Assembly (NCBI GenBank): GCA_036674765.1
Contig: JARVKI010000015.1
Coordinates: 434,001-498,000, forward strand
Source: Seiridium cupressi
Lineage: Eukaryota > Ascomycota > Sordariomycetes > Amphisphaeriales > Sporocadaceae
DNA: 64,000 nt
Reading direction: 5' to 3'
The notes below the pieces were generated by a model. It did no database searches and was not told the origin of the DNA. It saw nothing but the letters and a program-made list of their open reading frames with translations. The position numbers and the translations under genes were made by a program. Below are positions 58,149 through 64,000 of the stretch, piece after piece. The stretch's first letter is position 1. Every line of letters starts with the position of its first letter.

Positions 58149-60089
58149 CTATTCATCCGTCTCCTCTTCAACAGCGTCCTTGCTGAATTTTGACTTTTTG
58201 TTGCGCTCCTCTCTCCAATGCGCTGCACTTGTATACCCCTTCCGCTTCGCTTCCTTTTCATATGTGTCTTCGGGAGACGGTAATGTTGACTTCTTCATCA
58301 TCGGCTGGTATCTGCCGACCAAGCGCTCCCTGTTGCCGCCCTCGAATGTTCTCTGACTGAGAGTCGCATGTAGTGGCGCCTTAGGATCTAGCCTCTTATT
58401 GATGTTCGCGAGCCCGGTCACCATGTTCAGGAGTTGACCGGATAGAATTTCGTCCATTTTTCTTTCGCGCCAGAACTCCCACATATCGTCCACGAGCCCA
58501 TTGGCACCGTGCTTGTTCAGAGGGTTGTCTTCTCCAAGGTATACCCAATCCATGGCATCTTTCCGCTCAGGGTCGTCAAGTTTGGGGAAGAAACAGTCCC
58601 ACAGCACCAGGGGATACTCGCTCGCCAACACATAGTTCGGTCTTCTAGGCTGCGTCTTGTAGTCAAGGAGTTGGTTTACAATCTCGGGTGCCTCGAGCCC
58701 CTGCCCCACCGTAAAAATCACAGCAACCATACACCGAATCTGGTGCCACAGAAAAGCCGAGCCCTTGACGTGGAAGTAGTAGATTTTCGGACACTGAGTG
58801 CCCTCTACTACACCGGTACCGGTGCTTGAGGGTCGGAATTCAGGTTGATCTAGGTATGGTAGTGACGTCTCCGCATCCTTCACTTCCACGATATCGCATT
58901 CGAAAATCTTGCGCTCAAAGTTCGTGATAAGCTTGCTCGGGTCGATCTTGCAGAAATTTCTGAAGTCGTGTGCGCCTTCGAACATCTTAGCCGCCTTACG
59001 CATGGCATCGATGTCCAACCACCCGTCCTTGACTTTGGCGGTGGCTTTCGGGTTTTCCAGGCTGTGTGGTATAGGCGAGTAGGCCGGCTGTGTAAAGAAG
59101 TATCGATACTGCCTTTCCCTGCAATCATGTCGGGCCGAGAACTGCGCAGGTATTGTTGGGCACCAGGCTAGAACTCTAATATCTGATGGCAACAGGCGGT
59201 TCAAGATCCGACAGTACTGGAGCTCATCCTTGAAGTCATCGAAAGGCTTGTCTTCGACTGGCTCCTCCTTCGACCCCGTGTCCCCATTCTTCGGATCAGC
59301 CTTGGTCGCAGCTGGCACCTCAGTGCCTTCCATTTCCACATCCTCCGACACTCTGTCTTGCTCTCTTTTCTTCGGCGGCGGCCGACTGCTTCTGACCCTG
59401 ACTGCGATCACTTGTCCAAAAGCGCTTACACCGCGATCCGTACGCCCGCACTTGCTGTACTCCCAGTCGTCCCATCTCACCTCCTCAGGGTTCTCAGGCC
59501 AGATAAGACAGCTCTTCACGAGGGCTTTCCAGAGTTCCTCCTCAATGGTCGACAGAGCCGAGCTGGCTTGAAACTCAAAGCCGCCATAGTTCTTGCCAAT
59601 ATAGGCAAGCTTGAAGGCGACTAGACGAGTGGTGTACCTGGAAGGATCAATTTTTTTGTCTGATTTCTTCTTCTTGGGATTGAGGCCACGACCATCGGCT
59701 GTGCTGAGTGGTGCTGCTTGTGCTGCTCCGGATTCAGATGGTCGAGAATCCGGGGACAAGGTGGAGTGAGGTGCTAGATTCGCTGTTGGGGCAGAATTGC
59801 TTTGTTCTGCTTCTAATTCTTGAATGCGCTTTACGAGGGCCTCTTTCGTCCACCAGATGTAATCTGTCTTGCCGACCATTTTCAGGGGCTTAGTCTGCAG
59901 TCCCTCGGGCCGGGCTGCGGTCGCAGTTGTGATCAAGCGATTCTGGTAAAAATTCGTCGCACTATGGGAGCCAGTACCAAGACCACACAGTGCAGTAAGT
60001 CGACAGCGACTGGTTTGACTATTGAAAAACCTCATGCATGCTATCTGTGTAGAGTTCCCGGCAATCCCTTGAGTCACTCTGAGAGTCAT
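58149..60089 (-). CDS. deg1: tRNA pseudouridine(38/39) synthase, Pus3/Deg1
   Basis: Converts U38/U39 in the anticodon stem of tRNAs to pseudouridine. Single exon, 646 residues from ATG 60089, or 576 from ATG 59879. The catalytic Asp is D218 in KCGRTDRGVSAFGQV; the AFGQV form marks the Pus3 rather than the Pus1 branch. LAYIGKNYGGFEFQ, HDFRNFCKID and FLWHQIRCMVAVI are also present. The segment after M71 (DYIWWTKEALVKRIQELEAE) matches the start of Pus3 proteins. The extra 70 N-terminal residues are basic and could be a mitochondrial presequence, so two start sites may serve two compartments. It shares a 241-bp divergent promoter with the GTPase gene. Confidence 0.93.
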   Translation of the reverse strand: MTLRVTQGIAGNSTQIACMRFFNSQTSRCRLTALCGLGTGSHSATNFYQNRLITTATAARPEGLQTKPLKMVGKTDYIWWTKEALVKRIQELEAEQSNSAPTANLAPHSTLSPDSRPSESGAAQAAPLSTADGRGLNPKKKKSDKKIDPSRYTTRLVAFKLAYIGKNYGGFEFQASSALSTIEEELWKALVKSCLIWPENPEEVRWDDWEYSKCGRTDRGVSAFGQVIAVRVRSSRPPPKKREQDRVSEDVEMEGTEVPAATKADPKNGDTGSKEEPVEDKPFDDFKDELQYCRILNRLLPSDIRVLAWCPTIPAQFSARHDCRERQYRYFFTQPAYSPIPHSLENPKATAKVKDGWLDIDAMRKAAKMFEGAHDFRNFCKIDPSKLITNFERKIFECDIVEVKDAETSLPYLDQPEFRPSSTGTGVVEGTQCPKIYYFHVKGSAFLWHQIRCMVAVIFTVGQGLEAPEIVNQLLDYKTQPRRPNYVLASEYPLVLWDCFFPKLDDPERKDAMDWVYLGEDNPLNKHGANGLVDDMWEFWRERKMDEILSGQLLNMVTGLANINKRLDPKAPLHATLSQRTFEGGNRERLVGRYQPMMKKSTLPSPEDTYEKEAKRKGYTSAAHWREERNKKSKFSKDAVEEETDE

Positions 60090-60330
60090 AAATACTGCCT
60101 GACAAGGAGTATGAAAATCGTGCGGTAGTGTGGCGCTTCTGCATAGCAGATTTAGTGCCGCCCCGCATAAGATGCAGGCGCTGGCACTTGCGCTACATAA
60201 TACATTGTACTCACAACAATCTCCGGTACAAGTTGGTTGATGCTATTGCTCAGCGTTCTACGCTCAACATCTTCTGAAAGCAGATTCCTAGTCCAATTTG
60301 ATTGAATTGACCCAAGGTGTAGTGAATGAT

Positions 60331-61021
60331 ATGGCTGAATTGTTACCGATCAAGATTCTCCTCCTGGGAGATGAACAAGTTGGAAAGTCTACATTTCTAG
60401 CGTATGTCAATCCTCAGATCCCTCGGGTGCGGTGATTTAATATTGTCTTACCGCAGCCGCATGAGCAAAGGAAGCAGCACACTTGAGGGCAATGTTGACA
60501 TCCACCTGCTGCGCGACATTGATCAGCCATTCATATTCGAGGCGAGGAATAAAAGAGGAGGGTATCGACTGGAGTTTTGCGACACATCAAGCCCTGAGAA
60601 TTGGCGGCTACTCGAGCCAGATCTAGTAATTATTTGCTATGATATCAGTCAGAGACTGAGCCTCATCAACATGCAAAGAGTGGTAGGTAGCGCGCGCACC
60701 CTAATACCTTCTTATTACTGCGCTGACACATCCTGCCAGTGGATTAAAGAGGTCCGCTCGACTTTCCAGTCCGAGTCCCAACTGCCCGTCCTTGTGCTCG
60801 GCCTGAAACGGGACCTTAGATCTGAGCAAGATCCAAACGGTATCATCTACCCCCAAGAGGCTTACAGGGTGGCTCAAGAGATGAGGGCCGACAAGTACGC
60901 AGAATGCTCCGCCGTCACAGGCGAGCTATTCAAATTGGCCTTTGAGGAAATCTTCAGTATGGCTATGAAGACCACAACCGCAGCTGGTGGTCAGAGCGAT
61001 GGCGGGTGCGTAGCGATGTGA
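60331..61021 (+). CDS. Divergent Rho/Ras-like small GTPase with CaaX box
   Basis: Three exons: 60331-60401, 60457-60682 and 60740-61021, in phase, 192 residues, the size of Rho proteins. The P-loop GDEQVGKS is intact (13-20). Switch I lacks the usual PTVFEN-type sequence. Switch II reads D66-TSSPE instead of DTAGQE, so the conserved Gly and catalytic Gln are absent. The base-recognition site is GLKRDLR and the last loop ECSAVTG. The C-terminus CVAM is a prenylation box, so it is probably membrane-bound. It should bind GTP but is unlikely to hydrolyse it normally. I believe it belongs to a conserved fungal subgroup of atypical Rho-like GTPases but cannot name it. Divergent from Pus3, convergent with Rpc17. 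Confidence 0.87.
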
Positions 61022-61114
61022 GAATCTCGCAGCGGTCTCCGTTTAGCTTGACTCACAGGCTGTTATTGCCGTACCGACAGCTGGGGATTTGGGATTTGAG
61101 AGCGCCCCGGATCT

Positions 61115-61615
61115 TCACCGGTCTTCTGTCGTCTCCATCACATCGCCCTGGTCCTCCTCGGTCCCTTCCTCCTCAGGAAACTGCCCAAGCACTTCCGCAA
61201 TACCAGCAGAAATGTCTTCTTGCTGTTCTTGTCCGAATCGGACTTCCATATCCTCAATCACGGTGTTCAACGCGACGGGATTGGTCGGACGAAGGTTCAG
61301 AATCATGATCATCTCACCCTTTGTGATCTCATATGATCTCAGCCTCTCGAGCAGCCTTGAGATGGATTGCTCATCGTATGGAGATGGCTTCTGGCTCAGA
61401 GGGCCGGGACTTGTCTCAAAGTATTGAAGTAGCTAGAACCGGAGTTGAGTAAATAGTCGTAATACCGAGGCCTTGCAGCTTACCTCTCTGCGCAACGTCT
61501 CTAGGTTTCCTGGACCCCTGCGCTTCTGCTCCTGATATTCCTTGGCTTGTTTTTGCAGAAATTGGTAGACCTCGACATTGGTCAAAACGGCCGCCTGAGC
61601 TTCCAGGATCCTCAT
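61115..61615 (-). CDS. rpc17: RNA polymerase III subunit Rpc17 (RPC9/CGRP-RCP)
   Basis: Stalk subunit of RNA polymerase III that pairs with Rpc25 and helps initiation on tRNA and 5S genes. Two exons on the minus strand: 61615-61484 and 61432-61115, in phase, 149 residues. The N-terminus MRILEAQAAVLTNVEVYQFL and the helical HRDC-like segment (SISRLLERLRSYEITKGEM, MILNLRPTNPVALNTVIEDM) are characteristic. The C-terminus is acidic (EEEGTEEDQGD). Normal length for the family. It converges with the GTPase gene (93 bp). Confidence 0.93.
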
Positions 61616-63054
61616 GGTCGCTGTTGTTGTGGATTGGATAACTTAAATCAACAACGCAAAGAGCGGTGACAGATGCCGAGATTTTCCTTGTGTTTAGGCG
61701 GGTGTGGTGACTCCAAGGACCTGTAACTGAGCAAACTCGAAGGCTCGCGCTGCAGTAGAATTGTGACACGACAGGATCTGCTGCAGCCTGTCTAACCCAA
61801 TCGCAGGAGCTAATGAGTGCCTCGTGTGTTTGATCTGGGATCTTGCTGGGTCGTAGAAAACGCTGCGGTGAGGCTGCCTGCACATTCGAGACGAGGCCGA
61901 CTTCCGATTTTGCATTTGATATTGAGTAACCGCAAGTGGTTGACTCAGGTTCATCGTTCTGCATGGGGCATGTTACCAGCGCCTACTGTGGGGTTATTGG
62001 GGGCAGTCACAATCCGTGGGAGAGACTGAGACAAAAATCAAAGTTGGCGCGTGGATGCTATACATCTTAAGTGGGCTTGTCATGGGCTTGTCAACTTATA
62101 GATTGTCACCCAGCACACAGAAATTCCCGATCAAGCTTCATGAGTTGCCTCCGAGCTTCTTGGGCACAAACATTCGTTCATAGCTTTGGTTACTGACTTG
62201 AGGCTCACGTCAGATCAAAACTGGCCAAGGACGGCGCTTTTGGCCGCGGTAGCTGCCATGTGCTAGTAATGCAGCTCCTGTGGGCGTTATTTTTGGCCGC
62301 ATCCTGGGCGGCTTAGGCTCGCGTAGGGCATTGCATCATCCCCTGTGCGTCGACTCCAATCGCTGATCCCAGCGCTGGCATTCGCCAATTCGTTCCGCCT
62401 CGAAGCCCTTTAGGCAATTTGACCCCTCTTACTGTTCCACGAGCCTCCCCTACCCCACTAAGCGCGAGACAAAAATCTTCTCTCCACACGCAGTGGCTGG
62501 CAGAGAGCAAGAAAAAAATTAAGAGTTAGGTCCGGCAGCTTTCGAGACGAACCCAGAGCTCCTAGACTCAACTGAACGCCCTGCCCGCAATTTTCTTTTT
62601 CCTTCCTGCTCCATACCCAAGACCTGTGCAAAGATCTTGTGAACCAGAGCTCTGGAAACAAACGCCATGGCTCGTCTCTAACAACCTGCCGCCCCCGAGG
62701 TCCTCATCCGATCGAGCAGTTGCATATTCTGACAGCTCCATTGGCAGCTCGCTGCTCACCGGCAAAGCGCTACTCCCTCCCGATCCCCAGGGTTTCGAAG
62801 CTACCCTCGGCTTCCTTTGTGCCGCCACCTCCGCGACCGGTCTCTTACATCGCCAATTTTTCACAGCTTTGCACTTCCTCGCTATTCGAAGCGTCCGCGA
62901 GACTTCGAACAGGCGCCTCCTGCCAGGCTTGCCCGAGTTACAAGAGCATATACTCGTGGCAGTATTTCATCTTTTTTGCTCTTGTTCTCCCCGCATATCA
63001 AGACCCCACCATCCATCATCTATCTGCAAGCCAAGTGCTAGCTCACGCGACAAT
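61616..63054. other. Divergent promoter region between Rpc17 and PRPP synthetase
   Basis: No gene supported. The right part (about 62500-63050) is CT-rich on the plus strand and is probably the long leader of the PRPP synthetase gene; a 143-codon frame there (62639-63070) is a shadow. Confidence 0.45.
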
Positions 63055-64000
63055 ATGGTGCGCAATATAGTCGTACTTGGGGGCAACTCCCACCCGGCGC
63101 TCGTCGACAGCATCTGCGCCATCCTGGGTGTCCCTCCCTGCCAGAGGATCCTCTCGAGTTTCTCCGTAGGTGAGACCCGCTGCGAGATCAAGGATTCCGT
63201 CCGTGGCAAGGATGTATATATCATTCAGTCTGGAGGCGGCAAGGTCAACGATCATTTCATGGATCTTTGCATCATGATCTCTGCTTGCAAGACGGGTTCT
63301 GCCAAGAGAGTCACCGCAGTCTTGCCACTATTTCCATACTCAAGACAGCCCGACCTGCCCTACAACAAAGTCGGCGCCCCTCTGTCGAAGCAGCCTTCTT
63401 CTCTACCCAATGGATCATACACCTTCGAGAGTGTCCCAGCCACACCTGCTCCCGGAATCCCTAAGAGCATCGGGCTTGCTAATGGCATCGATGGCCTCAG
63501 TAAGAAGCTGAACAAGTCCACCATTTCCGAGACCAATGGCATCAATACCCCAGCAGTCGCCAACGGAGGGGACAGCTACTTCAAGCGTCCCGATGTAACA
63601 AGTGTCCCACAAACACCAGCTGGCAAATTCACAACACACGACTACGAGAAGAAACCTTTCGTAAACTTCGTACCAAAGCCGGGCTACAAGCAATGGGTGG
63701 CTCAGGCCGGCACGCTCGTTGCCGATCTTTTGACCTGTTCCGGCGCCGACCACATTATCACCCTTGATCTGCACGACCCGCAATATCAAGGATTCTTCGA
63801 CGTGCCTGTCGACAACCTGTATGGTAGACCTATGTTGAAGCGGTATATTCAACAGAACGTCCCCAACTACAAGGATGCAGTTGTAGTTAGTCCGGACGCC
63901 GGTGGTGCAAAGAGGGCGACTGCGATAGCAGACAGCCTAAACATGGATTTTGCCCTAATCCACAAGGTAATGTGCTCGTTTTCATATAAGTGTTCCACTC
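63055..64000 (+). CDS. Ribose-phosphate pyrophosphokinase (PRPP synthetase), 5' part
   Basis: Makes 5-phosphoribosyl-1-diphosphate from ribose 5-phosphate and ATP for nucleotide, His and Trp synthesis. Exon 1 (63055-63966) encodes 304 residues and ends at a GTAATG donor; the rest lies beyond the window. Motifs: SVGETRCEIKDSVRGKDVYI near 37-55, FPYSRQ at 93-98, the catalytic LDLHDPQYQGFF at 237-248 and the PRPP-binding VVVSPDAGGAKRATAIAD near 276-293. An insertion of about 110 residues (about 99-209, Pro/Ser/Asn-rich) interrupts the conserved core just after FPYS. Such non-homologous regions are known in fungal Prs1/Prs5-type subunits; which paralogue this is cannot be decided here. Confidence 0.92.
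   Translation, partial: MVRNIVVLGGNSHPALVDSICAILGVPPCQRILSSFSVGETRCEIKDSVRGKDVYIIQSGGGKVNDHFMDLCIMISACKTGSAKRVTAVLPLFPYSRQPDLPYNKVGAPLSKQPSSLPNGSYTFESVPATPAPGIPKSIGLANGIDGLSKKLNKSTISETNGINTPAVANGGDSYFKRPDVTSVPQTPAGKFTTHDYEKKPFVNFVPKPGYKQWVAQAGTLVADLLTCSGADHIITLDLHDPQYQGFFDVPVDNLYGRPMLKRYIQQNVPNYKDAVVVSPDAGGAKRATAIADSLNMDFALIHKVMCSFSYKCST

Overview
The window is nuclear DNA of a filamentous ascomycete (Pezizomycotina, probably Sordariomycetes, although the genus cannot be fixed from sequence alone). The evidence is many short GT..AG introns (about 45-160 nt), families typical of these fungi (Zn2Cys6 regulators, 2EXR and GH95 proteins, long PRPP synthetase), and alternation of GC-rich genes with long AT-rich intergenic DNA. 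I support 20 protein genes with good evidence, plus one weak gene model, one pseudogene and one unassigned reading frame. Exon joins were checked by hand for phase and family similarity. I recognised no tRNA, rRNA, transposon or CRISPR array.

Layout, 1-18 kb: housekeeping and regulatory genes. These are a class II histone deacetylase (Hda1/Clr3 type), a large SR-rich protein, a doubtful small gene, a 2EXR + TPR protein, a secreted GPI-type protein built of twelve perfect 11-residue units, a seven-exon WDR48/UAF1-type deubiquitinase cofactor, and a mitochondrial S-adenosylmethionine carrier.

18-34 kb: an accessory region. After about 2.8 kb of AT-rich DNA come a secreted GH95 alpha-L-fucosidase, an orphan reading frame, and a broken CmcJ/AsaB-like oxidoreductase gene. 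A compact group follows: short-chain dehydrogenase, regulator with two Zn2Cys6 clusters, phytanoyl-CoA-dioxygenase-family enzyme and sugar-porter transporter. The last two diverge from a 733-bp promoter holding four CCGTCGT motifs. This looks like an undescribed uptake-and-oxidation cluster with its own regulator, and it is the best candidate for a new system here.

34-50 kb: a mitochondrial tRNA(Ile)-lysidine synthase, a small Cys/His-rich protein, then two gene-poor tracts (about 6.9 and 5.7 kb) that isolate one small Ser-rich gene at 44.3 kb.

50-64 kb: a 1671-residue WD40-TPR-disordered protein, the GPI-anchor enzyme subunit PIG-H/Gpi15, tRNA pseudouridine synthase Pus3/Deg1, a divergent prenylated Rho-like GTPase, RNA polymerase III subunit Rpc17, and the first exon of a PRPP synthetase that runs off the window end.
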